From Thermoplasmata archaeon (GTDB lineage Archaea > Thermoplasmatota > Thermoplasmata > Thermoplasmatales > Thermoplasmataceae), in assembly GCA_021797295.1 (NCBI GenBank), contig JAKAAA010000003.1, positions 1 through 31,703 of the forward strand: a stretch of DNA of 31,703 nucleotides, given 5' to 3'. The first letter of the stretch is position 1; every line of letters starts with the position of its first letter. Of the stretch, positions 24,585 to 31,703 are shown piece by piece. The notes under the pieces are model-generated. The model worked only from the letters and a program-made list of their open reading frames with translations. It was not told the origin of the DNA and ran no database searches. Made by a program: the position numbers and the translations under genes.

Positions 24585-25721
24585 ATGCGGGATATGGTAA
24601 CTTTAATACTGAATGTGGACCGTGATAACGACTACGGTATGAAGGCTGGCATAGAGGGACCAGTTACAGGTTATGGTGACTGTTATAATGCAGCATTAAA
24701 ACTGATTTCAGTAGATCCCGAGGACTCCGATGCCAATGCACTTTTCGGCACGATAAAAGTCTATGAAGAGTTAAAGAGGAAGAATGAGAATGTTGAAATT
24801 GCACTTATCACCGGTGATGATGATGTTGGTGCAAAATCAGATGAAATATTAAGCAAACAGCTGGATGATGTTCTCAGTATGGAACATTATGATGATCTGA
24901 TTTTGGTCTCTGACGGTGCAGAAGATGATTACATTACACCTATTATATCCTCAAGAATCAGGATAAGATATGTAAAACATATACTTGTAAGGCACAATGA
25001 AAATATAGAATCTCTTTATTACTACATTATAAGGGGAATCAGGGACAAGAAGATAGCAAGGAAATTTACAATACCTGTGGGATTGCTCCTTCTGAGTTAC
25101 GGTGTATCGTTATTGGCTTTTACACTCTATTATATGGTAATTACAAAATCATATGTACTAAACCCGGGCAGCGGTGCCGTGATGCTGGTTACAATAGTTC
25201 TGGGTGCATATTTCGTGAGCCGGGCAGTGGAATTGAACCAGCTTATAGTCAAGCTTGCAGTGAATATGAAGGAATACTCACAGGAGGCAAAAATCTCGCT
25301 GCTCTCATACGTTGTTTCCTTCTTCATTGTAATTATAGGAATTGCATACAGCTATGAATCCACGGTAAGAATGGTCCCCATAATGAATAAAATTCTGCTG
25401 TTCCTGACAGTTTTTGTCTGGTGGATATTTGCATCGTTCGTTTCAAAGGAGCTTTTTGATGCCTTTGACATTTACATGGAGGAAAGGCATGGCATGTCCA
25501 GAATGTGGTACGGAATAGCATTTTCACTCTCAATGACCCTCATATTCTATGGCATGATAAATTACATCAGGTACATAGTGGGGTTCATACCACTTTCAGT
25601 AATGACCGTTTATTTTGGATACATCATAGCAGGAATCCTGATCGCACTCTCTGCCTCTGCTGTACACAAATATTTTTCCTCATTGAAGAATAAAAACGGC
25701 AACGTGATGGAGATAAAATGA
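24585..25721 (+). CDS. DUF373 family integral membrane protein
   Basis: This 378-residue archaeal protein has an N-terminal soluble alpha/beta domain (about 1-165). It carries LNVDRDNDYGMKAGIEGPVTG, DPEDSDANALFGTIKVYEEL, ITGDDDVGAKSDE and ILVSDGAEDDYITPII, all diagnostic of DUF373. The C-terminal half has about six transmembrane helices. Conserved Asp-rich loops suggest a metal- or phosphate-dependent cytoplasmic activity attached to the membrane, but no function is established to my knowledge. The stop overlaps the mptE start (ATGA), so the two are translationally coupled. A TATA-like box (CTTATATAG, about 24558-24566) fits a leaderless start at ATG 24585. Confidence 0.88.
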   Translation: MRDMVTLILNVDRDNDYGMKAGIEGPVTGYGDCYNAALKLISVDPEDSDANALFGTIKVYEELKRKNENVEIALITGDDDVGAKSDEILSKQLDDVLSMEHYDDLILVSDGAEDDYITPIISSRIRIRYVKHILVRHNENIESLYYYIIRGIRDKKIARKFTIPVGLLLLSYGVSLLAFTLYYMVITKSYVLNPGSGAVMLVTIVLGAYFVSRAVELNQLIVKLAVNMKEYSQEAKISLLSYVVSFFIVIIGIAYSYESTVRMVPIMNKILLFLTVFVWWIFASFVSKELFDAFDIYMEERHGMSRMWYGIAFSLSMTLIFYGMINYIRYIVGFIPLSVMTVYFGYIIAGILIALSASAVHKYFSSLKNKNGNVMEIK

Positions 25722-26392
25722 AATTTGAGGACTGGTTTCCTTTTTACTTACAGATTACAGACTCCCTGGGAATAAACAGGACCGAGGATTATAGATCATC
25801 GCTTATAATCCATAAACTGATACATAATGATCTTTCTGCCATGGATCCATACAGGGGCAGAAATGCATTTGTAATCGGAAACGGGCCACACTTAAATGAC
25901 GCTTTAACCACTGTGTCAGGAGGTTATACTATTGTTGCGGATTCTGCAATTGATACTTATACGGAGTCCCTGGGAATCCCTGATATTATAGTGTCTGATA
26001 TGGACGGAAATATGGATAACATAATTGGGTGCTACAACAGGGGAACAACTGTATTTCTTCATGCACACGGGGACAACATTGAAAAGATATGGAATTATGC
26101 AAAATATTTTCCAGATGCCATGGCAACCACACAGAATATTCCCATGGTTAATCTCTATAATTTCGGTGGATTCAGTGACGGAGACCGTGCCGCCTTTCTG
26201 GCAGATCATTTAAGTGCAAACAATATAACTCTCGTAGGATTCGATTTTAATCATATCAATAATAAAAATTACTACGACAGCAATTCAGTAGCCAGAAAAA
26301 AGCTCAAGCTGGCATGGGCAAAATACCTTTTAACCTACCTTGCCAATTCAAGGGGTAGAAAATTTTCTGAGGGCAGCATTATAGAGATTTAG
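25718..26392 (+). CDS. mptE: 6-hydroxymethyl-7,8-dihydropterin pyrophosphokinase, MptE-like
   Basis: This 224-residue DUF115-family protein fits the archaeal enzyme that diphosphorylates 6-hydroxymethyl-dihydropterin on the way to folate- or methanopterin-type cofactors. Motifs are FVIGNGPHL near residue 50, the catalytic-region VSDMDGN near 92, HAHGDN near 112 and GFSDGDRAAF near 150, followed by LVGFDF. It overlaps DUF373 by 4 nt upstream. It also overlaps the convergent ComB-like gene by 4 nt at the stop codons. Non-methanogenic Thermoplasmatales still need a C1-carrying pterin, so presence is reasonable. Confidence 0.82.
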   Translation: MKFEDWFPFYLQITDSLGINRTEDYRSSLIIHKLIHNDLSAMDPYRGRNAFVIGNGPHLNDALTTVSGGYTIVADSAIDTYTESLGIPDIIVSDMDGNMDNIIGCYNRGTTVFLHAHGDNIEKIWNYAKYFPDAMATTQNIPMVNLYNFGGFSDGDRAAFLADHLSANNITLVGFDFNHINNKNYYDSNSVARKKLKLAWAKYLLTYLANSRGRKFSEGSIIEI

Positions 26393-27051
26393 TTTTCAAT
26401 TAAAGGCATCAGTTTGCCATTGCTGTAGATAACAGGATTTTTATACAGGTCAACCTGGAGTGAACTCTCTATATCTGCACCTGCACCCATGATTTTAAGC
26501 CTTTTTGATCCGTGGCTTTCCCTTATCTGGTTGCAATAATCCTTGATATCAACATTATTCCCCTCAAGTTTGCTTTTGAGCATATTCGCATAAATATAAT
26601 CCTCATCAGATATACCATCTGGCCTGTTGGAAACAATTATGGACACATTCTCCCTGTCCTTGATGGCATTATATGTGGCAGAGAAATTTATGAATGATGA
26701 TATATATATGTCTCCAGGATATTCCATAATCTTGAACAGGACCTTTATTCCGTTGGTTGATGTAAATAAAAGCGTTTTCCCCGATAAATCAGTATTCATT
26801 ATGGCACTGGGGGAATTGCCGTAATTGAATCCGGGAATCCTGATTCCATACCTTTCGCCGCTGGTAAGATAATCGGGATTTTTTGCTTTAAGTTTCCTTG
26901 TATCGGTAACTGTCCTGACAGGGATGATTGAAGCAGCCCCTCTGTAAATCATGAGCGGTATTGTTGTAGTGGCCCTGAAAATATCTATTAAAACTTTTGT
27001 TGAGTCATCAAAATTTTTTTCCTTTCTCCCATCTATAATGTTAACCTTCAT
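26389..27051 (-). CDS. comB: ComB-like 2-phosphosulfolactate phosphatase
   Basis: This 220-residue protein fits the ComB family, Mg-dependent acid phosphatases that hydrolyse 2-phosphosulfolactate in coenzyme M synthesis. Recognisable parts are VLIDIFRATTTIPLMIYRGA near residue 20, SGERYGIRIPGFNYGNSP near 64-81, and LLFTSTNGIKVL near 94. The host is not expected to make coenzyme M, so the real substrate may be another phosphorylated acid. A TATA-like box at about 27069-27079 lies 23 nt before the ATG. The gene diverges from a large ThDP enzyme, leaving 120 bp between them. Confidence 0.8.
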   Translation of the reverse strand: MKVNIIDGRKEKNFDDSTKVLIDIFRATTTIPLMIYRGAASIIPVRTVTDTRKLKAKNPDYLTSGERYGIRIPGFNYGNSPSAIMNTDLSGKTLLFTSTNGIKVLFKIMEYPGDIYISSFINFSATYNAIKDRENVSIIVSNRPDGISDEDYIYANMLKSKLEGNNVDIKDYCNQIRESHGSKRLKIMGAGADIESSLQVDLYKNPVIYSNGKLMPLIEN

Positions 27052-27171
27052 CCTTATAGAATATCCTTTTTATATATGTTACTTTTTATTTTTTTGCATA
27101 TACAGGAGGAAAAAGATTTTTATTTTATAACCTGATAGTAAACAATATATATGGGCTCAGATTGAATTTAT

Positions 27172-28869
27172 ATGAATGGAGCCAGGTCTATCTTAGAGAT
27201 GCTCAGGCAGTATCATGTTAATCACGTTTTCGGCCTTATCGGGGAAACATCATTTCCCCTGTATTATGAATGGGATAGTTTTGATGGTGTTGAACACATA
27301 TCCGGAAGGGATGAAAGGAATGTTGCAATAATGGCAGAAGCCTATGCACGTGCCTCCTCCAGACCCGGGGTATGTGAAGTCCCTGGAGTAGGTGCATCCT
27401 ATACACTGCCTGCAATTGTAGAAGCATACACCAGCGGTACCCCGTTAATAGAAATGTCCAGTGATATAGCCACGGATTCCAGGAAGAAAAATGTTCTGAC
27501 CGAGTATGATAAAACCATGATGTTTTCAGGCGTAACCAGAAAAGTTATCAATGTGGAAACTCCAGGAGATATACCGAGGATGATGAGATATGGATTCAGG
27601 AGTGCAACCACGCCCCCATCCGGCCCGGTTTTTATCAATTTTCCCTTGAACGTATATGGAGAGGGGGTAATGGATAAGGATTTATACGCGGATGAAACAT
27701 TTTCCAGATTCCCGTCCATCAGGCAGTCATGTGATAACAGCTCCATCGCCATGGCTGCTAAAATGCTGTTTGAAGCAGCCAAACCCGTTATAATATGTGG
27801 CCAGGGCGTCCTTTACTCAGGTGCATTTTCCCAGCTGCTTGAACTATCCGAGATGCTCTCCATACCGGTGGGTACAACAATTTCCGGTAAGGGAAGTTTT
27901 CCTGAGAATCACCCGCTTTCAATGGGTGTTGTGGGAAGCAGAGGAGGTTCTGAAATATCCAGGAATGTTGTTGACTCTGCAGATCTCATATTTTTCATTG
28001 GCACCAACACCGATTCCGCATCAACATCATGGTGGAAATCCCCTGACCCGTCAAAACATGTTAAAATAATACACCTCGATAGTGATGTCACACAGCTGGG
28101 GAACAACTATAAAATTTCCCTCGGGCTTCTGGGAGATGCCATGGCAATTATTGCAAAAATCAATGAAATTTTGCAGGATATGGCAAAAAAGGCAACCAGT
28201 GGAAATGAAATATGGGATTCAAGATCCAGATGGGAGTCAGGCATAATCGCCTCCATAAGAAGCACACCCTATGTGAATCCCGTCAAATTTATAAAATCAT
28301 TGATGAAGTACGATGATAAGTTCGGCATTATCACCGCGGATCCGGGTATAGGCGCAATTTACGCCTCCGCATTTTACAGGGTACAGAAATCAGGAAGAAA
28401 ATTCCTGTTCAATTACTCTGCAGGGGGTCTCGGTTTCGGGCTACCTGCGGCAATCGGGGCATACTATGCCGGCAAATCCACAACGGTATGCCTTACATCG
28501 GACGGCAGCATGGGATTCGTGCAGGGAGAGCTGGAAACAGTTGCAAGGTACAATATACCACTGAAGATCTTCCTCTTCAACAACAGGTCATTCGGCTGGA
28601 TAAGGGCCACAATGGTTTCGGATTATGGCAGGGTTCTCAATGGAACGGATTTTTATGATACAAAATACAGCAATATTGCACAGGCTTATTCAATGGAATA
28701 TATACATATGGAAAAGGATTCTGATATTGAAACAAAAATGAGAGAAGCATTTTCTGACCAATCCCCGATGATCATAGAAGTAAATGTACTTCCAGAGGAT
28801 AAACTGATTCCGCCTGTTCCGGAGTGGAAACATATCTCGGATAATAATACCCGGCCATGGATGGGATAA
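27172..28869 (+). CDS. Thiamine diphosphate-dependent enzyme, acetolactate-synthase-like
   Basis: This 565-residue protein has the three-domain layout of the ALS/oxalyl-CoA/benzoylformate decarboxylase group. The N-terminal pyrimidine-binding domain holds the catalytic-glutamate segment HISGRDERNVAIMAEAYAR (about 43-61). The middle domain follows at about 190-340. The C-terminal pyrophosphate domain carries the metal motif SDGSMGFVQGELETV, ending in NN at LFNNRSFGW. No regulatory ilvN partner is adjacent, so a classical acetolactate synthase is not assured. Sulfoacetaldehyde- or sulfopyruvate-type chemistry is possible given the divergent ComB-like gene but unproven. A TATA-like AATATATAT (27144-27152) fits a leaderless start at ATG 27172. 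Confidence 0.82.
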   Translation: MNGARSILEMLRQYHVNHVFGLIGETSFPLYYEWDSFDGVEHISGRDERNVAIMAEAYARASSRPGVCEVPGVGASYTLPAIVEAYTSGTPLIEMSSDIATDSRKKNVLTEYDKTMMFSGVTRKVINVETPGDIPRMMRYGFRSATTPPSGPVFINFPLNVYGEGVMDKDLYADETFSRFPSIRQSCDNSSIAMAAKMLFEAAKPVIICGQGVLYSGAFSQLLELSEMLSIPVGTTISGKGSFPENHPLSMGVVGSRGGSEISRNVVDSADLIFFIGTNTDSASTSWWKSPDPSKHVKIIHLDSDVTQLGNNYKISLGLLGDAMAIIAKINEILQDMAKKATSGNEIWDSRSRWESGIIASIRSTPYVNPVKFIKSLMKYDDKFGIITADPGIGAIYASAFYRVQKSGRKFLFNYSAGGLGFGLPAAIGAYYAGKSTTVCLTSDGSMGFVQGELETVARYNIPLKIFLFNNRSFGWIRATMVSDYGRVLNGTDFYDTKYSNIAQAYSMEYIHMEKDSDIETKMREAFSDQSPMIIEVNVLPEDKLIPPVPEWKHISDNNTRPWMG

Positions 28870-29034
28870 AGTTTCCCAGATTCATGCGCATGCTCAATTT
28901 CACTGATCTTGGAATATAACAGCACCCTCACCATGAAGTTCAATAAAATCGATGGAAAACAATATCTGAATGCATAATGAAATAATAATAAAAAGAAAAT
29001 ATTAAAAATGAGTTAGAAATACGGTATAATTGAA

Positions 29035-29038
29035 GGTG
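29035..29038 (+). promoter_or_regulatory. Shine-Dalgarno core of the L11 operon
   Basis: GGTG is followed by a 6-nt spacer and ATG 29045. An ATG four bases earlier (29041) is out of frame and opens only nine codons. An AT-rich TATA-like stretch near 28996-29010 would give a short leader of about 15 nt. Confidence 0.55.
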
Positions 29039-29044
29039 TAATGA

Positions 29045-29521
29045 ATGGTCGCAGTCAAAACAATGGTTGAGGGTGGAAAAGCAACAACGGGCCCGCCTCT
29101 GGGTCCTGCTCTCGGTCCCCTGGGATTGAACCTGGGTCAGGTTATAAAGGATATAAATGAAAAAACAAAATCATTTGCAGGGATGCAGGTTCCTGTAACT
29201 GTTAATGTTGTAGATCCATCTACAAAAAAATATGAGATTATAATAGGAGTACCACCCACTTCAGCATTGCTGAAAAAGGAGGCAGGAATCGAGAAAGGGT
29301 CCGGCAAGAACAAGGAATCATATGCCGGAAACCTGACAATGGATCAGGTAAAGAAGGTTGCGGAATCCAAAAAATCCGCTTTACTTTCATATAATATGAA
29401 AGGAGCTGTCCTTGAAGTTCTTGGCACAGCGCTTTCACTGGGAATAACAGTGGATGGGAAGAACGCTGCTGAAGTACAGCAGAAAATCAAGGCCGGCGAA
29501 ATAGAAGTCGGTGAGAAGTAA
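29045..29521 (+). CDS. rpl11: 50S ribosomal protein L11 (uL11)
   Basis: This complete 158-residue uL11 is the 23S rRNA GTPase-centre protein that supports the stalk base. GPPLGPALGPLGLNLG near residue 16 is the signature. PPTSALLKKEAGIEKGSG and the C-terminal LSYNMKGAVLEVLGTALSLGITVDG form the RNA-binding domain. It starts the stalk operon and its TAA shares a base with the L1 ATG (TAATG). Confidence 0.97.
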   Translation: MVAVKTMVEGGKATTGPPLGPALGPLGLNLGQVIKDINEKTKSFAGMQVPVTVNVVDPSTKKYEIIIGVPPTSALLKKEAGIEKGSGKNKESYAGNLTMDQVKKVAESKKSALLSYNMKGAVLEVLGTALSLGITVDGKNAAEVQQKIKAGEIEVGEK

Positions 29522-30165
29522 TGGCAAACAGTATTATTGAAGATATTAAAAAAATAAAGGAATCAAAGAAGAGAAAGTTCGAGGAAAGTATTGAAGTCGG
29601 TATAAATCTCAAGGATGTGGATATGGCCGATCCCAAGAACAGGATAAATGAGGAAATTATCCTGCCAGCGGGCAGAGGCAAGGACATAAAGGTCGGCGTC
29701 ATAGCCAGCGAGGAAATGCGTCTCAAGGCCAAAAATGCAGATTTTACATATTCGGTGGAAGATTTGAACAACTTCTCTGATGATAAAAAGGCATTCAAGA
29801 AAGTTGCGAAGGGCATTGACTTTTTTGTGGCAGAATCTACCCTGATGGGTAATATAGGTAAAAACCTGGGTATAATTCTGGGTCCAAGGGGCAAAATGCC
29901 GAAACCACTGGCTCCAGGGCAGGATCCAACCGCTGTTATTGAGAGTTTAAAGAAAAGTGTAAGGGCCAGAAGCAGGGACAAAATCACTTTTCATATCCCG
30001 GTGGGCACCAGGTCAATGACCGATGATGATTTGTACACAAATATCAATACAGTGATGAAGAGAGTAATATCTCACCTTGACAAGGGCAAGGGAAACATAT
30101 TATCTGCCTACATTAAGAGTACCATGGGTAGCGCAGTTGAAATTAATTTAGGTGATATAGAATGA
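29521..30165 (+). CDS. rpl1: 50S ribosomal protein L1 (uL1)
   Basis: This complete 214-residue uL1 forms the mobile L1 stalk of the large subunit at the E site. The [11 protein letters not shown] motif and the two-domain alpha/beta layout are intact. In several archaea and bacteria L1 represses its own operon by binding mRNA that mimics its rRNA site. I could not confirm such a site here by eye. Its stop overlaps the L10 start (ATGA). Confidence 0.97.
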   Translation: MANSIIEDIKKIKESKKRKFEESIEVGINLKDVDMADPKNRINEEIILPAGRGKDIKVGVIASEEMRLKAKNADFTYSVEDLNNFSDDKKAFKKVAKGIDFFVAESTLMGNIGKNLGIILGPRGKMPKPLAPGQDPTAVIESLKKSVRARSRDKITFHIPVGTRSMTDDDLYTNINTVMKRVISHLDKGKGNILSAYIKSTMGSAVEINLGDIE

Positions 30166-31121
30166 GAGAGCCAGCACAGTGGAAGGTTGATTCAGTCAAT
30201 TCCATAGCAGAAGAAATAAATGAAAGCCCAGTATCTGCCATAATAAGCATAAGCGGATTGAGGAATAAAGAGTTCCAGAAAATAAGAAATGATGTAAGGG
30301 GCCAGGTAAAGATACAGGTGTTCAGGGCAAGATTGCTCAGGCTCGCACTGGAAAAATCCAGCAAGAAGGGTATAAAAGGATTGAGTGAGTATACAAAGGG
30401 GCAGGTGGCACTGATAACCACATCGGAATCACCGAAAAAGGTTTATGATACACTTGTCTCAATGAGAACGAAAGCAGCAGCACGTGGCGGCGAGAAGGCC
30501 GAGGAGGATATAATAATAGAGCCCAAGGAAACATCCTTTCCGCCTGGTCCAATGATATCTATATTCCAGAAGGTAGGAATACCTGCTGGAATTGAAAAAG
30601 GCAAGATAGTAATTAAAAGCGAGGTTACCCTGGTTAAGAAAGGGGAGGCGATATCCAAGGACAAGGCACAGGTTTTAGAGAAACTGGAAATACTTCCTGT
30701 TACAGTAGGCCTGGATATGATAGCCGCATACAGTGATGGACTTGTATATACACTTGATGCCCTTTCAATTACCATGGAACAGATCATCTCTGATATGGCA
30801 GGGGCATTCCTGAAGGCAAAGGCACTGGCATTGAAGACAGACTTCCTTGTACCTGAAATTATTCCGGAATTAATGTCCCGGGCATACTTTGAGGCACAGA
30901 GCCTTGCTTTCGCTACAAACTTTGTCGATGAAAAGAATATAGATATTTTTATAAGGAAAGCTGTAATAAACGCTACAACTCTAAATTCATTAATAAATAA
31001 GGATTTAAATAATGAAAGCATAGAGAATGAAAACCCTGAAAAGGAAAGCAAGACAGAGGAAAAGAAAGATGAAGGATCTGAAGACGACGCAGCAGCGGGT
31101 CTTGGATCTTTATTTGGATGA
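30162..31121 (+). CDS. rpl10: 50S ribosomal protein L10 (uL10, stalk P0)
   Basis: This 319-residue archaeal uL10 is the stalk base. An N-terminal rRNA-binding domain (about 1-110) is followed by an insertion domain containing [24 protein letters not shown] long helical stretch provides P1 dimer-binding sites (about 230-280). The C-terminal acidic linker ends in [10 protein letters not shown]. This closing peptide recruits translation GTPases and is shared with the P1/L12 protein encoded next. Operon position between L1 and L12 is the standard archaeal order. Confidence 0.96.
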   Translation: MREPAQWKVDSVNSIAEEINESPVSAIISISGLRNKEFQKIRNDVRGQVKIQVFRARLLRLALEKSSKKGIKGLSEYTKGQVALITTSESPKKVYDTLVSMRTKAAARGGEKAEEDIIIEPKETSFPPGPMISIFQKVGIPAGIEKGKIVIKSEVTLVKKGEAISKDKAQVLEKLEILPVTVGLDMIAAYSDGLVYTLDALSITMEQIISDMAGAFLKAKALALKTDFLVPEIIPELMSRAYFEAQSLAFATNFVDEKNIDIFIRKAVINATTLNSLINKDLNNESIENENPEKESKTEEKKDEGSEDDAAAGLGSLFG

Positions 31122-31130
31122 GGTGACAAA

Positions 31131-31436
31131 ATGGAATATATATATGGAGCTTTACTGCTTCACTCAGCAGGAAAAGAAATAGATGAAGAGAACCTTAAAA
31201 AGGTTTTGACCGATGCAGGAGTAAGTGCAGATGATGCAAGACTCAAATCATTGCTTGAAAGCATGAAGAACGTCAATATAGAGGAAGTTCTAAAGAACGC
31301 CTCAGCAGCACCTGTTGCAGCAGCACCTGCAAAGGAAGAAAAGAAGGAAGAGAAAAAGAAAGAAGAAAAGAAGGAAGAGAAGAAAGACGATTCCGATGCA
31401 GATGCAATGGCCGGATTGAGCTCTCTTTTCGGATAA
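31131..31436 (+). CDS. rpl12: 50S ribosomal protein P1 (aL12, stalk)
   Basis: This 101-residue archaeal P1 dimerises through its N-terminal helices ([20 protein letters not shown] onwards) and docks on L10. An Ala/Pro hinge (about 61-68) leads into a highly charged Glu/Lys stretch encoded by A/G-only repeats at 31335-31390. The gene ends in the factor-binding tail [10 protein letters not shown], matching that of L10. A GGTGA ribosome-binding core lies at 31122-31126, directly after the L10 stop. Confidence 0.96.
   Translation: MEYIYGALLLHSAGKEIDEENLKKVLTDAGVSADDARLKSLLESMKNVNIEEVLKNASAAPVAAAPAKEEKKEEKKKEEKKEEKKDDSDADAMAGLSSLFG
31335..31390 (+). repeat. Purine-only low-complexity tract encoding the P1 hinge
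   Basis: This stretch is almost all A and G, in imperfect repeats of GAAGAAAAGAAG. It encodes alternating Glu/Lys clusters of the flexible P1 linker. Such tracts vary in length between relatives, and no role beyond the linker is implied. Confidence 0.6.
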
Positions 31437-31460
31437 ATTATTTTTTAATTTTAGATTTTT
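31437..31460 (+). terminator. T-rich terminator after the stalk operon
   Basis: T runs (TTTTTTAATTTTAGATTTTT) directly follow the L12 stop. This is a plausible archaeal terminator, although the same sequence may contribute to the promoter of the next small gene. Confidence 0.4.
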
Positions 31461-31640
31461 ATGGGTTTTTATAATATTTTGTGGATTCTTTTAAAGTATG
31501 TTATTCCAATTGCAATTCTGATTTATTCTATTGTTAAGTTCAATCCATTTTTTATTATGGTAGGCATATTATGGCTGCTGGCAACCCTGGTTGTTTCATT
31601 GATAAATTTCAGTATAAAAAGCAATTTTGTAAAAGGATAA
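31461..31640 (+). CDS. Small two-helix membrane protein (59 residues)
   Basis: A short frame starts at ATG 31461 and ends at TAA 31638-31640. It encodes two hydrophobic helices (about residues 5-24 and 29-50) joined by the KFNPF loop, with a Lys-containing tail ending in VKG. I do not recognise the family. It follows the L12 stop by only 24 nt, so it might ride on the ribosomal operon or have its own AT-rich promoter there. Hydrophobic codon bias can arise by chance in AT-rich DNA, so coding status is moderately likely rather than certain. Confidence 0.45.
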   Translation: MGFYNILWILLKYVIPIAILIYSIVKFNPFFIMVGILWLLATLVVSLINFSIKSNFVKG

Positions 31641-31648
31641 ATATAGGT

Positions 31649-31702
31649 TTACTGGATTAATTTCAATTCAACGATTTTGTCATAAACCTCTTTCGCGTGT
31701 TC
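31649..31702 (-). CDS. C-terminal fragment of a minus-strand gene
   Basis: Reading leftward from the window edge, one frame stays open for 17 codons and ends at TAA (31649-31651). The residues are EHAKEVYDKIVELKLIQ, a plausible amphipathic helix. The start and product lie outside the window. The fragment is too short to identify. Confidence 0.4.
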   Translation of the reverse strand, partial: EHAKEVYDKIVELKLIQ

Positions 31703-31703
31703 T

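Noticed and set aside
28870..29030. Possible small gene or RNA between the ThDP enzyme and L11
   Set aside because: Only very short frames are present and I found no tRNA-like arms or stable symmetric stem; the stretch looks like a terminator and promoter region.
30443..31129. 228-codon open frame antisense to L10
   Set aside because: It lies entirely opposite a clear ribosomal protein gene; its Ser/Phe-rich content results from reading the Glu/Lys-rich L10 tail backwards.
1..31703. CRISPR arrays, tRNA or rRNA genes, insertion sequences, att sites, replication origin
   Set aside because: No regularly spaced repeats, no T-loop-like sequences in intergenic gaps, no transposase or integrase frames, and no origin-type repeat cluster or Cdc6/Orc1 gene were seen on either strand.

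Overview
This is an archaeal chromosome segment, and everything in it points to the order Thermoplasmatales. The translation factors are archaeal (EF-1 alpha, EF-2 with a diphthamide site, stalk proteins L10 and P1/L12). RNA polymerase subunit L, an archaeal-type AlaRS, archaeal Trm11-type methyltransferase, e-MtaB and Dph2 are also present. The protein sequences, AT-rich composition, AGA/AGG-rich arginine usage and mostly leaderless promoters resemble the low-GC relatives of Thermoplasma (Ferroplasma/Acidiplasma/Cuniculiplasma-like). I cannot fix the genus by eye.

Layout. 1-1421: the tail of a probable isoleucyl-tRNA synthetase meets a convergent rpoL-trm11 pair. 1629-5510: EF-1 alpha and S10 form one unit, followed by EF-2 with its own leader. 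5565-6581: a threonine synthase. 6624-8864, minus strand: an OsmC protein, a winged-helix regulator, an Hsp20 chaperone with a perfect 10-bp inverted repeat over its predicted transcription start, and a dCMP deaminase. 8978-13362: alaS overlaps a membrane protein of the site-2-protease fold that has lost its zinc ligands. 13521-16703: a tight operon of an MFS transporter, an ADP-ribosylglycohydrolase-family enzyme and a PfkB kinase.

16805-19970: a strongly diverged isocitrate-dehydrogenase-like protein, a fumarase/aspartase and an Lrp/AsnC regulator. 20151-24171: the tRNA methylthiotransferase e-MtaB, Dph2 (which would modify the EF-2 encoded at 3312-5510), a ferredoxin-NADP reductase-type flavoprotein and a WalJ-like metallo-hydrolase. 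24278-28869: a tiny winged-helix protein, DUF373 overlapping mptE, a convergent ComB-like phosphatase and a large ThDP enzyme. 29045-31436: the ribosomal stalk operon L11-L1-L10-L12. The window ends with a 59-residue membrane protein and the tail of a minus-strand gene.

Two start-site styles recur. Most metabolic genes have a TATA-like box about 23-28 nt before the ATG and no leader. The translation-machinery genes carry a GGTG Shine-Dalgarno core 5-7 nt before the ATG. Genes are packed tightly, with several ATGA stop/start overlaps and three convergent tail overlaps. I saw no tRNA or rRNA gene, CRISPR array, insertion sequence or att site, and no gene-free stretch reaches 300 bases. The observations most worth following are the zinc-less M50 protein, the active-site-eroded ICDH relative, the transporter/ADP-ribosylhydrolase/kinase operon and the hsp20 operator candidate.
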